Shown: one piece after another, positions 1-8,232 of the stretch
How positions within the stretch are numbered: the stretch's first letter is position 1
Layout: each line of letters opens with the position of its first letter
Made by a program: the position numbers and the translations under genes
Notes under the pieces: generated by a model
Database searches by the model: none
The model's input: the letters and a program-made list of their open reading frames with translations, nothing else
Told to the model about the DNA's origin: nothing
DNA from: Halomonas campaniensis
GTDB lineage: Bacteria; Pseudomonadota; Gammaproteobacteria; Pseudomonadales; Halomonadaceae
Reading direction: 5' to 3'
Assembly (NCBI RefSeq): GCF_014193375.1
Contig: NZ_JACHZF010000014.1
Coordinates: 1 to 64,000, forward strand
Length of the DNA: 64,000 nucleotides

Positions 1-149
1 CGCCACTGGTAGAGTTGGCTGGGCTGCAGGCCCAGCTCACGCGCGGCAGCGGCAGTGCCCACTCGGTCAGCGAGGGCAAGAGCTTCCTCGCGGTAGGCGT
101 CGGAGTAACGGGCACGGGTCTTCTTCATCGGGGTAGCTTGCTTGGCCAT
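1..149 (-). CDS. IS3-family transposase OrfA, 5' part (runs off the window)
   Basis: The minus strand reads from an ATG at 149 as MAKQATPMKKTRARYSDAYR and continues with a helix-turn-helix stretch (AAARELGLQPSQLYQW) to the window edge. This is the N-terminal DNA-binding part of OrfA of IS3-type elements. GGTGACC just before the ATG serves as ribosome binding site. Only 49 codons are present, so neither intactness nor the frameshifted OrfB can be judged. It lies about 145 bp upstream of yedK, itself broken by another IS. The family call rests on this short segment only. Confidence 0.7.
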   Translation of the reverse strand, partial: MAKQATPMKKTRARYSDAYREEALALADRVGTAAAARELGLQPSQLYQW

Positions 150-208
150 GGGTCACCTCGTTGAGTGTACTACCTTAACGGGGTGTCCACTGTTGCTGGG
201 CAAGATCA
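150..208. mobile_element. probable terminal segment of the IS3-type element
   Basis: Between the OrfA start and yedK, the minus strand begins TGATCTTGCCCAGCAACAG and leads into the OrfA ribosome binding site. A TG-start terminus about 60 bp from the OrfA start codon is usual for IS3-family ends, so the element probably ends near 208. The partner inverted repeat lies outside the window, so this boundary is inferred. Confidence 0.4.
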
Positions 209-654
209 GACTGATCTGCGGCGAGTGGCAGGATCGGCAGGTAAGTGCTGCTGCTGCGACCGCTGAACAACCCTCTGGCTGACGAGGTGCTCCATGTGCG
301 GCCGCTTCGCCCTCTACAGCGACTTCCCCAGCCTGGCGGCCTCGCTCGAGCTGCCGCTGGCCGAGGGCGAGCTGACGCCTCGCTTCAACGTATCGCCGGG
401 CACCTGGATTTCGGCGGTGCGCCGGCATGACGACAGCGGCCAGCTGAGCCTCGATGAGCTCTGGTGGGGCTACCGGCCCCACTGGGCCGACGAAAGGTCT
501 CCGCAGCCCATCAACGCCACCGTTGAGAAGGTCGCCACCTCGCCCTACTTCCGCGGTGCCTTCGCCCATCACCGCTGCCTGGTGCCGGCAGACGGCTGGT
601 ACGAGTGGCTGGCCGTGGACGGCCGCAAGCAACCCCACTACCTGACCCACCGCG

Positions 655-658
655 ACGG
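655..658. repeat. target site duplication ACGG, left copy
   Basis: The four bases just outside the left IS21 terminus match 2802-2805 just outside the right terminus. Keeping one copy restores the yedK frame. Confidence 0.9.
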
Positions 659-714
659 TGTCAACGTCAGTGAAGGTTGTCCGGTTTTCATCAATTCAGA
701 TTGTCCGGTGATCA

Positions 715-1518
715 TCAGTCTGCACTCATCGGAACAGGGTCAGGGGCGTGTGAGGTCTCGTCCTCCTTCGTTGTCGGTGTGGTCACCAATCCGGCTCGAC
801 GCTTGTCCTTCAGCCGGTAGCTCTCGCCTTTGATGTTCAGCGTGGTCGAGTGATGCAGCAGCCGATCCAGGATCGCCGTGGCAATGACCTGATCGCCGAA
901 GATCTCACCCCAGTCCATGAACGACTTGTTCGAGGTGAGGATGGTGCTGGCCCGCTCGTAGCGCCGGTTGATCAAGCGGAAGAACAGGCTGGCCTCCTCG
1001 CGGGTCATCGGCAGGTAGCCCATCTCATCGAGTACCAGCACCTTGGGATAGGTCAGCTGCTGGAGTTGCCGGTCCAGACGATTCTCCTGGCGAGCGCGCA
1101 TCAGCGTGCCGACCAGGCGATCCAGGGTCATGAACAGCACCCGGTGGCCGGCCTCGGCGGCTTTCACCGCCAAGGCGACGGCCAGATGTGTCTTCCCGAC
1201 GCCGGGCGGGCCGAGCAGCACGACGTTTTCTCCGCGCTCGACGAAGCCCAGGCCGGCCAGCTCGCGCACGATCTTATGGTCGATGCTGGGCTGGAAGCTG
1301 AAGTCGAACTGCTCCAGGGTCTTGATCCACGGCAGCCGCGCCTGCTTCAGGCGGGACTCCAGCCCCTTCTGGTGGCGCCCGCCCCATTCCTGTAGCAGGG
1401 CCTGTTCGAGGAACTCGCGGTAGTTCAGATCCTGCTTGCTGGCGTGCTCGCAGAGGCTGTCGAGCGAGGCCTGGAGGTGGTCCATCTTCAGGCGGTTGAG
1501 TAGCTGTTCCAGGGCCAT
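715..1518 (-). CDS. istB: IS21-family transposition helper ATPase IstB
   Basis: IstB is the AAA+ (DnaA/DnaC-like) helper that directs IstA to target DNA. The 267-residue product has Walker A GPPGVGKTH near residues 104-112 and Walker B VLVLDEMGYL. The ATG at 1518 overlaps the istA stop codon, and GGAGG lies seven bases upstream, so I prefer it to the GTG one codon earlier. Translation is probably coupled to istA. The length is close to the family norm and no lesion is visible. Confidence 0.95.
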   Translation of the reverse strand: MALEQLLNRLKMDHLQASLDSLCEHASKQDLNYREFLEQALLQEWGGRHQKGLESRLKQARLPWIKTLEQFDFSFQPSIDHKIVRELAGLGFVERGENVVLLGPPGVGKTHLAVALAVKAAEAGHRVLFMTLDRLVGTLMRARQENRLDRQLQQLTYPKVLVLDEMGYLPMTREEASLFFRLINRRYERASTILTSNKSFMDWGEIFGDQVIATAILDRLLHHSTTLNIKGESYRLKDKRRAGLVTTPTTKEDETSHAPDPVPMSAD

Positions 1519-2699
1519 CACAGCACCTCCTCGTAGACCCGCAGGTCACGCTGCTGCACCGACAGGGTCTGCTGCCACAGGGCGGCATGGTGCTCCGGGA
1601 CGGTCCGCCAGCCGGCCTGTGGCACTTGCAGACGGTGCTGCGCGATGGCGTCACCGGCCGGTGAATAGACGGTCAGCTCATCGTCCAGGCTCAGCCGAAT
1701 CACCACCGCCTGGCCACAGTAGCTTTCCGGAACGCTGTAGCGGTTGCCACGGACCTCGATGTAGCCATCCCAGCCGACCTGGCGAAGGTCGTGGTAACGC
1801 GTATCGAAGTCGGTGGCGGGCAGTGACTGGAGGGCCTTCGCCTCGGCGGAGAAGCGCTCGGCCGGGGTCTGGCGGAACTGCCTCAGCGGTCGCTGATCGG
1901 CCACCCGCGCAAGCCACAGCAGGAGCAGCTGGTTCAGGTGGGCATAGCTCTCGAACTGCCGGTAGCGCTGGAAGAAGTGCTGCTTTACGTAGCCCACCAT
2001 GCGCTCGGTCTTGCCCTTGGTGCGCGGGCGCTGCGGCCGGCACGCCTTGGGGGCGAAGCCATAGTGGTTGGCCAGTTGCAGGAAGCCGGCATTGAAGATG
2101 ACGCGGTGGTCGCGTCCATGCTTCAGCACCGCCGCCTTCTGATTGTCGACTAGCACCGTGCGCGGCACGCCGCCGAAGTGGCGGAAGGCCTGCACCAGCG
2201 CCTCGTAGGTGTGCTCGGCATCCTGACTGGGAGCGGCCCAGGCATGGAACCGCCGCGAATAGCCCAGCGTGTTGACGGCGAAATTAACCTTGCAGCGCTG
2301 GCCGGCGATGACCGTTTCGATCTCGCCCCAATCGTGCTGGAGTTGGAAGCCGGGCTGAGTCTCGAAACGCACCGTCTGCTTGCTTGGCCGCAGGGCCCGC
2401 TTGGGCTGGATGTACATCCGCACGATGGTGACACCGCCGGTATAGCCCTGCTCGCGGATCAGCTGGAAGATCACCTCGGCGTTCCAGACATTGTCCGCCA
2501 GCAGCTGATCGATGATCGGCTTGTAGGGATCCAGCTTGCTGCCGCGCGGCCTCGCCGGGCGCCCAGTGGGAGCCTCCTCGCGGGCCAGATGGCGGCGCAC
2601 AGTGCGTTCGGAACAGCCGATCTGATGTGCAATGTCCACGAGGTGGGCGCCTCGCTGGTGAAGTTGCCTTATCATGAGAAAGTCCTCTCGGCTCAGCAT
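1518..2699 (-). CDS. istA: IS21-family transposase IstA
   Basis: This 393-residue transposase has an N-terminal helix-turn-helix (GCSERTVRRHL, residues 28-38) and a DDE catalytic core: Asp123 in QHDWGE, Asp185 in VLVDNQKAA and Glu232 in KGKTERMVGY. The C-terminal region has the beta-barrel-like stretch typical of IstA (GYIEVRGNRYSVP). It lies upstream of istB, with overlapping stop and start codons. All catalytic residues are present and the length is normal. Confidence 0.95.
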   Translation of the reverse strand: MLSREDFLMIRQLHQRGAHLVDIAHQIGCSERTVRRHLAREEAPTGRPARPRGSKLDPYKPIIDQLLADNVWNAEVIFQLIREQGYTGGVTIVRMYIQPKRALRPSKQTVRFETQPGFQLQHDWGEIETVIAGQRCKVNFAVNTLGYSRRFHAWAAPSQDAEHTYEALVQAFRHFGGVPRTVLVDNQKAAVLKHGRDHRVIFNAGFLQLANHYGFAPKACRPQRPRTKGKTERMVGYVKQHFFQRYRQFESYAHLNQLLLLWLARVADQRPLRQFRQTPAERFSAEAKALQSLPATDFDTRYHDLRQVGWDGYIEVRGNRYSVPESYCGQAVVIRLSLDDELTVYSPAGDAIAQHRLQVPQAGWRTVPEHHAALWQQTLSVQQRDLRVYEEVL

Positions 2700-2801
2700 G
2701 GCGCGGTCCTTACAGGTTTGGTCACCAGCAAGGAAAGGTCATGCGGGTCGGGGGGACAATCTGTTTTGATGATTTACGGACTTATAGCTCCGGCGTCGAC
2801 A

Positions 2802-2805
2802 ACGG
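2802..2805. repeat. target site duplication ACGG, right copy
   Basis: Right-hand copy of the 4-bp duplication flanking the IS21-family element; identical to 655-658. Confidence 0.9.
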
Positions 2806-3176
2806 CGAGCCGCTATGGTTTGCCGGCATCTGGATGCAGCGCCCGGACGGCAAGCCTGGCTGCGCGATCCTCACCGAGCCCGCTCGCGGCGTCGCCAAGG
2901 CGATCCACCCACGCATGCCGCTTATCCTGGATCAGCAGAGTCTGGAGCCCTGGCTCGATCCCGACCTGGCCGACCGCGAGGCGATTCGCCATCGGGTCCA
3001 CCACCTCTTGCACGACCAGCTGACCCACTGGCCGGTAAGCACCCGGGTCAACAAGCCGGTGGAGGATGATCCGGCGTTGATCGAGGCGCAGCGCTGAAGC
3101 GCCATTGTGGCTCAGGCAGGGTTGGAGCCGCCGCTTTCGGTTTACAATCTGCCCAGATGGCAAAGGAGTGACCCCG

Positions 3177-3629
3177 ATGAAACATAAGCATTCGCTTGCG
3201 GCGTTGTTGGTCGGCATGTTGGCAATGGCCGGCTGCGCCGGGTATGACACGACATACGGCGGCGCTACCGTCAACGAGACCCTGGAGAATACCTACTGGA
3301 AATTGGTGACGGTGGGTGAGCACAAGGCGGTGGTCGTCGATGAGGCGCGCGAGGCGCATCTGGTACTGCATGCCGAGGACAGCCGCCTGGCAGGCTCCAC
3401 CGGCTGCAACCGCATGATGGGCGAGTATGAGCGTGACGGCGACCGGTTACGTTTTGGCCAGGTGGCCACCACCATGATGGCTTGTCCTGGTGAAGTGATG
3501 GGGCTAGAGCGAGAATTTCTCGATGCCCTTGACGCCGTGGCCAGTTGGCAAGTTGAAGGCGAAACCCTGACCCTCGTCGACGGAGAGGGCGAGGTACGTG
3601 CCCGCTTCGAGGCGGTGCACCTCTACTGA
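3177..3629 (+). CDS. META/HslJ-domain lipoprotein
   Basis: The 150-residue protein starts with a lipoprotein signal (MKHKHSLAALLVGMLAMAGC; lipobox MAGC, mature Cys20). A META domain follows: NTYWKLVTV at the start, then RLAGSTGCNRMMGEY and a TTMMACPG motif, as in HslJ-like heat-shock or heavy-metal-associated proteins. It is predicted to be anchored in an envelope membrane; the molecular function of the family is not settled. The ATG at 3177 is chosen over an upstream in-frame start because AAGGAG lies at the right distance and the signal peptide begins there. It is converging on the next gene. Confidence 0.85.
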   Translation: MKHKHSLAALLVGMLAMAGCAGYDTTYGGATVNETLENTYWKLVTVGEHKAVVVDEAREAHLVLHAEDSRLAGSTGCNRMMGEYERDGDRLRFGQVATTMMACPGEVMGLEREFLDALDAVASWQVEGETLTLVDGEGEVRARFEAVHLY

Positions 3630-3654
3630 GCGGAAACCAGTCAGTCACTGGGCG

Positions 3655-3673
3655 ATCGGGGACGTACCCCGAT
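3655..3673. terminator. hairpin between convergent genes, possible bidirectional terminator
   Basis: A perfect 7-bp inverted repeat (ATCGGGG, five-base loop, CCCCGAT) sits between the stop codons of the META lipoprotein and the convergent secreted protein. Neither strand has a clear T tract after the stem, so terminator function is only suggested by position. Confidence 0.35.
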
Positions 3674-3688
3674 TGTCCCATTCCTACC

Positions 3689-4207
3689 CTATCGCCTGGG
3701 CCCCGAGTAACGAACAACCTCGCCATCGCAAAGGGTGGCCACATGCCTTCCCGGTGAGAACCTCGGGTTGGTCCAGAAATAGGTCTTGCATGTCTTGTTG
3801 TTGAATCGCTGGGTGTTGTGGTTATGCGGATGCCCCAGGACCTGGATGGTTTGAGCCTCTGTCATTCCAATCGCCAGCAAGCCACGGGCGCGTGCCCTTG
3901 TGATGTTGTTGCGCTGGTCGGCACGGTCGATGTAACCGACTTCTGGTGCGTTGGGGAGTCGCTGCTGTTGGGGCGCGCGGGCAGGGGATTGTGGGCTGGA
4001 CCTCGGGGGCCGGGAACGTTGCAGGGGGCGCTGGTGACTCGGCGGGGCCTGGTAGGTCGATAGTGAGTCACGTCTTACCGAGCCGGTACCGTCACCGCAT
4101 GGGGCGTCCTGAAAGGTGGTACGGCCATCCACTTCACACCGATAGACCTGCGCCTCGGCGGTCAGTGGCAGAAGAAGTATGGCAGTGAGAAGTACTGACC
4201 TGATCAT
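3689..4207 (-). CDS. secreted DUF4124-like protein of unknown function
   Basis: The 172-residue product has an N-terminal signal peptide (MIRSVLLTAILLLPLTAEAQ), then a short cysteine-containing segment (VYRCEVDGRTTFQDAPC) resembling DUF4124, a Pro/Gln/Ser-rich linker, and a C-terminal domain with paired cysteines (NKTCKTYFWTN, VATLCDGEVVRY). That C-terminal part resembles small envelope domains that sense or bind outer-membrane material, but I cannot assign a function. The ATG at 4207 is preferred because the signal peptide starts there and AAGG precedes it. An extension to 4228 is possible. Confidence 0.75.
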   Translation of the reverse strand: MIRSVLLTAILLLPLTAEAQVYRCEVDGRTTFQDAPCGDGTGSVRRDSLSTYQAPPSHQRPLQRSRPPRSSPQSPARAPQQQRLPNAPEVGYIDRADQRNNITRARARGLLAIGMTEAQTIQVLGHPHNHNTQRFNNKTCKTYFWTNPRFSPGRHVATLCDGEVVRYSGPRR

Positions 4208-4308
4208 CCTTGATCCCTCGGGGCACAATTTGCTAAATCAATTTAGCACACATCCTGTAACATTCCATGAAAGCCGATGACGCCCCCAGATTTCCACTCG
4301 CTTTCCCG

Positions 4309-5271
4309 CTATTCCCCCGTCCCGCTTTTCCCGAATCGGGCGCGGTGCTGTCCCGGCGTCAGCCCCGTGTGCTTGATGAACATCTTGCGAAACGCGCTGG
4401 TGTCCTCGTAGCCCACGGCCAGGGCGACCTGCTCCACGCTGTCCCGGCGGTTCTCCAGCAGCTCCCTGGCGCGCTGCAGCCGCAGCTGCTGCAGGTACTC
4501 GCCGGGGCCGAATCCGGTGGCCTGGCGGAAGCGGCGCATCAGGGTGCGCTCGCCGAGGCCCGCGGTGGTGGCCATCTCGGCAGTGGTCTGGCGGCGGGTG
4601 AAATGCGCGTGCAGGTGGTGCTGGAGCCGCAGGATCGCCCGGTCGCCGTGGGCCATCTCGGGGGTGAAGGCACGGTAGTAGCGCTGCTGGCGCTCGCCGG
4701 TGTCGATGACCAGGAAGCGGCCCAGCGCCTGCACCACGGAGGGCGGCACGTGGCGTGCGACCAGGTGCAGGCCGAGGTCCATCCAGGCCATGACGCCGCC
4801 TGCCGTCACCAGGTCGGCCTCCGGCACCAGCAGGGCATCGGTATCCAGGGCGAGGTGGGGGTAGTGGGCCCGGAACTGTGCCTCGAGCTGCCAGTGGGTG
4901 GTGGCCCGGCGCCCCTCGAGCAGGCCGGCCTGGGCCAGCAGGAAGGCGCCGGCACAGACGGAGCACACCACCGTGCCAGCGGCGTGCCACTCACGCAGCG
5001 TCCGGCAGAGCTCGGGCTGGGCGCTCAGGTAGGCGTCGCCCTCCAGGATTGGCGGCACGATGGCGATCTCGGGGGGCGCGGTGGGCGTGCTGTCCGCCGG
5101 CAGCAGCTCCACGGCAAAGAGTGCCTCGGGCGCTGGCTGCAGCTCCTGCAGGATGCGGTTGGCGGTGCCGAACAGGTCCTGGAGTCCATACACGGCCGAT
5201 TGGGCGCTGCCCGGCAGGGTCGGGATCGCGATCCGGATGCGGCGGGGCCGCGTGTCATTTATTGCCTGCAT
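4309..5271 (-). CDS. GlxA-type transcriptional regulator (DJ-1/PfpI + AraC HTH)
   Basis: The 320-residue protein combines an N-terminal DJ-1/PfpI-like domain (VVCSVCAGAFLLAQAGLLEG, then RRATTHW) with a C-terminal AraC double helix-turn-helix (AEMATTAGLGERTLMRRFR; VALAVGYEDTSAFRKMF). Such proteins sense small metabolites and activate neighbouring genes. The ATG at 5271 is preferred because AGGAG lies seven bases before it. It is divergent from the cysteine hydrolase at 5349 across 77 bp, so that gene is its most likely target. The ligand is unknown. Confidence 0.9.
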   Translation of the reverse strand: MQAINDTRPRRIRIAIPTLPGSAQSAVYGLQDLFGTANRILQELQPAPEALFAVELLPADSTPTAPPEIAIVPPILEGDAYLSAQPELCRTLREWHAAGTVVCSVCAGAFLLAQAGLLEGRRATTHWQLEAQFRAHYPHLALDTDALLVPEADLVTAGGVMAWMDLGLHLVARHVPPSVVQALGRFLVIDTGERQQRYYRAFTPEMAHGDRAILRLQHHLHAHFTRRQTTAEMATTAGLGERTLMRRFRQATGFGPGEYLQQLRLQRARELLENRRDSVEQVALAVGYEDTSAFRKMFIKHTGLTPGQHRARFGKSGTGE

Positions 5272-5348
5272 TGTGTCACTCCTGCCACCCGACCTCATGG
5301 CCAGGGCCTGCCATGATGCTGACTCCATCTTCCAAGGAGAAGCGCCTC
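5272..5348. promoter_or_regulatory. divergent promoter region, GlxA-type regulator / cysteine hydrolase
   Basis: The 77-bp space holds the starts and ribosome binding sites of both divergent genes (AGGAG on the minus strand, AAGGAGAAG on the plus strand). AraC-type regulators commonly act from such shared regions. No sigma-70 hexamers stand out clearly. Confidence 0.5.
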
Positions 5349-5909
5349 ATGAGCCATACCGCCCTGATCATCGTGGATCTGCAGAACGACTACTTCCCGG
5401 CCGGCAAGTGGCCGCTGGTGGGTATCGAACAGGCCGCCGACAACGCCGCCGGCGTGCTCGCCCACTTCCGCGAGCAGTCGCTGCCCATCGTGCACATTCG
5501 CCACGAGTTCCCCTCAGACGAGGCGCCGTTCTTCGTGCCCGGCAGCGAGGGGGCGCGCATCCACGCCTCCATGGCGCCGCAGGAATCCGGAAGTGAGGCG
5601 GTGATCCTCAAGAACAGCGTCAACGCCTTCCTGAATACCACGCTGCACGAGCACCTTCAGGAGCAGGGCATCGAGCAGTTGGTGGTGGTCGGGGCCATGA
5701 GCCACATGTGCATCGATGCCGCCACCCGTGCCGCCGCCGACCTGGGCTATGGGGTCACGGTGCTGCAGGACGCCTGCGCCACCCACGACCAGGTGTTCAA
5801 TGGCGAGACGGTGCCGGCCGCCCAGGTGCACGCGGCCTTCATGGCCGGGCTCGGCTTCGCCTATGCCGAGGTCACCGATACCGCCGCCTGGCTGAAGCAG
5901 CAGGGCTGA
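5349..5909 (+). CDS. cysteine hydrolase, isochorismatase-like family
   Basis: The 186-residue protein has the isochorismatase-like fold signature: catalytic Asp in LIIVDLQNDY near residue 10, a Lys in AVILKNSVNAF, and the nucleophile Cys in VVGAMSHMCIDAATRAA. Family members hydrolyse amides or imides such as nicotinamide; the substrate here cannot be read from sequence. The ATG has AAGGAG nine bases upstream. It is probably controlled by the divergent GlxA-type regulator. Confidence 0.9.
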   Translation: MSHTALIIVDLQNDYFPAGKWPLVGIEQAADNAAGVLAHFREQSLPIVHIRHEFPSDEAPFFVPGSEGARIHASMAPQESGSEAVILKNSVNAFLNTTLHEHLQEQGIEQLVVVGAMSHMCIDAATRAAADLGYGVTVLQDACATHDQVFNGETVPAAQVHAAFMAGLGFAYAEVTDTAAWLKQQG

Positions 5910-5931
5910 TCGCCATAGGGGGGAATGCCGC

Positions 5932-6621
5932 TCAGGCGAGGTCGAAGAGCAGGAGCTCCGCATCCTTCGTCCCGACCGCCTCGATGGTTTCCCCCGGCTG
6001 GAAGGCGGCGGCGTCACCGGCCGCGAGCCGCTGCCCGTTGATCTCCGCTTCGCCGCGTACCACGTGCAGCCAGGCATGGCGCACCTCCGGGGTCGGTGCC
6101 CGCTCGCCGGCATCGAACCGCCCGACGTAGAGGTTGACGTCCTGGTTGACGCTCACCGAGCCGTCGCGCCCCTGCCGGGAGACCACCAGCCGCCACTCGC
6201 CCTGGCGCTGCTCGGCGGGAAAGGCCTTCTGCTCGTAGCCGGGGGCGATGCCTCGACGCTCGGGTTCGATCCAGATCTGCAGGAAGTGCAGCTCCCGGTC
6301 GGGGGCATTGTTGAACTCGCTGTGCATCACCCCGGTGCCGGCCGACATGCGCTGCACGTCGCCCGGTCGCATGATGGCGCCGTTGCCCATGCTGTCCTTG
6401 TGGGCCATTTCCCCTTCCAGCACGTAGGAGAGGATCTCCATGTCCCGGTGGGAGTGGGCGCCGAACCCCTGGCCGCCCTGCACGCGATCCTCGTTGATCA
6501 CGCGCAGCTTGCGAAAGCCCATGTGGTTGGGGTCGAAGTAGTCGGCAAACGAGAAGGTGTGGCGAGATTTCAGCCAGCCGTGGTCGGCGTAGCCGCGCTC
6601 GTTGGCATGACGAATGATCAT
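5932..6621 (-). CDS. pirin family protein (YhhW-like)
   Basis: The 229-residue bicupin begins MIIRHANERGYADHGWL, the hallmark of YhhW-type pirins, and carries the N-terminal metal site HSHRDMEIL plus the second His/Glu pair (GVMHSEFN). E. coli YhhW shows quercetin 2,3-dioxygenase activity in vitro; the physiological role is unclear. A LysR regulator lies just upstream on the same strand with 42 bp between them, so the two may be cotranscribed. A second pirin (49345-50193) is present in the window. Confidence 0.92.
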   Translation of the reverse strand: MIIRHANERGYADHGWLKSRHTFSFADYFDPNHMGFRKLRVINEDRVQGGQGFGAHSHRDMEILSYVLEGEMAHKDSMGNGAIMRPGDVQRMSAGTGVMHSEFNNAPDRELHFLQIWIEPERRGIAPGYEQKAFPAEQRQGEWRLVVSRQGRDGSVSVNQDVNLYVGRFDAGERAPTPEVRHAWLHVVRGEAEINGQRLAAGDAAAFQPGETIEAVGTKDAELLLFDLA

Positions 6622-6663
6622 CGGAATCTTCCTCCAGGGGGTTGGCCATCATCCGGCGAACAG

Positions 6664-7593
6664 TCAACCGGCGGCAGATTGCTCGTTCATGGATAGCTTG
6701 CAGGGTATCGCCTCGGCAAGAAAGTCGATCAGCGCCCTGACCGCGGGGACCAGCCCCCGGCGAGAGGCGAAGACCGCCTGGATGGTCCCGTAGGGCGTGC
6801 GCCACTCCGGCAGCACGCGAATCAGCTCACCCGAGTCCAGACCCGGTTGGCAGATGTTGTTGGGCAGCAGCGCCACTCCGAGCCCCTCGCGGGCTGCGGC
6901 CAGCAGCATATCGAAATTGCTGCACATCAGTCTCGGACGCAGATCGAAGATTCGGGTCTCGTCATCGGGTCCGTGCAACTCCCAGTGGGCCATATCCGAC
7001 TCCTCGGCCATGGAGAGGGCCGGCACCTCGGTCAGCTGGTCGATGGTGGTGGGGAGTTCATGCTCGGCCTGCATGGCGGGGCTTGCCGCAAGCACCAGCT
7101 GGCTCTGCCCCAGCGGGCGCATCACCAGGGAGGCATCGGCCATGTCCGGGCGGGTGCGTACCCGGATGGCGATGTCCAGGCGGTCCTCGATCAGGTCGGC
7201 GCGGCGTTCGAAGACCTGCATATGGACCCTCACCCTGGGATACCGCTTCATGAAGGCGGGCAGGATATCCCTGATCAGGTTGTGAATCAGGCCCTGGGGA
7301 CAGCTGAGGCGAACGATACCGTTCGGCTCGGCCTGCGCCTGGGCCGCCACGGTCTCCGCCGCCTCCACGCCCGCCAGCATGGTTTCACAATGCTCGTAGA
7401 ACGCCTGGCCCACCTCAGTGGGACGGACCTTGCGGGTAGAACGTTCCAGCAGCCTCAGCTGGAGCCGTTCTTCCAGTCTTGTCACCCGCTTGCTGAGCGT
7501 CCCCTTGGGGACGCCGATGTGCCGGGAGGCGGCAGAGAAGCCTCGGTGAGTCACTACCGCATGAAAGTAGAAGTAGTCGTTCAGGTCGTGCAT
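6664..7593 (-). CDS. LysR-family transcriptional regulator
   Basis: The 309-residue protein has an N-terminal winged helix-turn-helix (HRGFSAASRHIGVPKGTLSK and following arginine-rich helix) and a LysR substrate-binding domain (GIVRLSCPQGLI, LDIAIRVR, GLGVALLPNNIC). The pattern, including VTHRGFSAASRHIGVPKGTLS, resembles regulators found next to pirin genes. It is upstream of the pirin on the same strand and probably regulates it. The ligand is unknown. Confidence 0.92.
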   Translation of the reverse strand: MHDLNDYFYFHAVVTHRGFSAASRHIGVPKGTLSKRVTRLEERLQLRLLERSTRKVRPTEVGQAFYEHCETMLAGVEAAETVAAQAQAEPNGIVRLSCPQGLIHNLIRDILPAFMKRYPRVRVHMQVFERRADLIEDRLDIAIRVRTRPDMADASLVMRPLGQSQLVLAASPAMQAEHELPTTIDQLTEVPALSMAEESDMAHWELHGPDDETRIFDLRPRLMCSNFDMLLAAAREGLGVALLPNNICQPGLDSGELIRVLPEWRTPYGTIQAVFASRRGLVPAVRALIDFLAEAIPCKLSMNEQSAAG

Positions 7594-7631
7594 GGCGCGA
7601 GGGTCTCCAGAGCCGAGGAAAGGACCCTAAT

Positions 7632-7649
7632 CGTTTCCTCAGGGAAACG
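7632..7649. promoter_or_regulatory. inverted repeat upstream of lysR, candidate operator
   Basis: CGTTTCC-TCAG-GGAAACG is a perfect 7-bp inverted repeat 38 bp upstream of the LysR start codon and about 108 bp upstream of the divergent EF-hand gene. Its position fits an autoregulatory LysR site, but it is shorter than a typical LysR box with its wider spacing. A TATAAT hexamer at 7693-7698 could be the -10 element of the plus-strand gene. Confidence 0.35.
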
Positions 7650-7756
7650 CAAAGTTAAAAATTAGCCTGCTACTAAATGATTGGAGCGTCCTTATAATGC
7701 AACGCATGCCTTCACACCGATGGCTCGCTCCACATTGACCAACCCAGGACTGATTC

Positions 7757-8029
7757 ATGAAAAACCAGAAAGCCGCACTTTTCATCGCCCTTTCCCTCGT
7801 TTCAGGCATCGCCCTTGCCGAAAGGGGCTCCGCTGATTTCAACCAGCCGATCACTCCCGCTTCGGCCAGCACGGGGCAGAACAGCTTCGAGGCCCTGGAC
7901 AGGAACGGCGATGGGGTCATTTCCCCGGAAGAGGCGGAGGCAGGCACTCTGCCGGCCAATTTCCTCTATCTGGATCGCAACCATGACGGCGTAATCTCGC
8001 TCAAGGAGTTCAACTACCGTCCGCGTTGA
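7757..8029 (+). CDS. secreted EF-hand calcium-binding protein
   Basis: This 90-residue protein has a signal peptide (MKNQKAALFIALSLVSGIALA) and two canonical EF-hand loops, DRNGDGVISPEE and DRNHDGVISLKEF, each with Asp at positions 1, 3 and 5 and an acidic residue at 12. It should be a small periplasmic or secreted calcium-binding protein. It is divergent from lysR and convergent with the nuclease gene. No partner is obvious. Confidence 0.85.
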   Translation: MKNQKAALFIALSLVSGIALAERGSADFNQPITPASASTGQNSFEALDRNGDGVISPEEAEAGTLPANFLYLDRNHDGVISLKEFNYRPR

Positions 8030-8122
8030 TCCCGCTGTTCAGCTAACAGGGATCGCGCTCAGGGCCGTCACGCCAGAGCGACAGTCACACGGGGAGAAGG
8101 GCGCCGGCCTTTCTTCCCGTGT
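8028..8122. terminator. two hairpins between convergent EF-hand and nuclease genes
   Basis: Directly after the EF-hand stop codon, GATCC/GGATC with CTGTT/AACAG forms a bulged hairpin (8028-8054). A longer imperfect stem (ACACGGG...CCCGTGT, 8087-8122) follows. Both lie in the space between convergent genes, fitting transcription termination, but neither ends in a U tract. Confidence 0.4.
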
Positions 8123-8232
8123 TCGTGCAGGGAGGCCAGCCTGACCTGGCGTCACAGGCGATACGCATCGCGTCTGATCCGCTGGCCAGCGCTGCCGCTG
8201 CCCCCATCGCCGGGTGACGGGAGATACATCGC

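Larger units (their letters stand above)
659..2801 (-). mobile_element. complete IS21-family insertion sequence
   Basis: The element is 2,143 bp and carries istA and istB on the minus strand. The left end begins TGTCAACGTCAG and the right end, read inward on the minus strand, begins TGTCGACGCCGG. Inside each end are the shared blocks GTCCG, TCATCA and CAGATTGTCC at matching distances, the multiple terminal repeats typical of IS21. It is flanked by a direct ACGG (655-658 and 2802-2805); IS21 elements generate 4-8 bp duplications. Both ends and both genes look intact, so it may still be mobile. Confidence 0.95.
294..3097 (+). pseudogene. yedK: SRAP-domain abasic-site protein (YedK/HMCES), interrupted by IS21-family element
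   Basis: SRAP proteins crosslink to abasic sites in single-stranded DNA through Cys2. The 5' part (294-658) encodes MCGRFALYSDF and onward, and the 3' part (2806-3097) resumes GEPLWFAGIW and ends IEAQR. Removing the insertion with one copy of the ACGG duplication rejoins the reading frame exactly as THRDGEPLWFAGIW, giving a 218-residue protein of normal family length. In that joined protein Cys2, Asn74 (INAT), Glu104 (GWYEW) and His156 (IHPRMP) match the family catalytic set. No other damage is visible, so the insertion is probably recent. GAGGTG before the ATG is the likely ribosome binding site. As it stands the gene makes only a truncated N-terminal product that runs into IS sequence. Confidence 0.93.
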
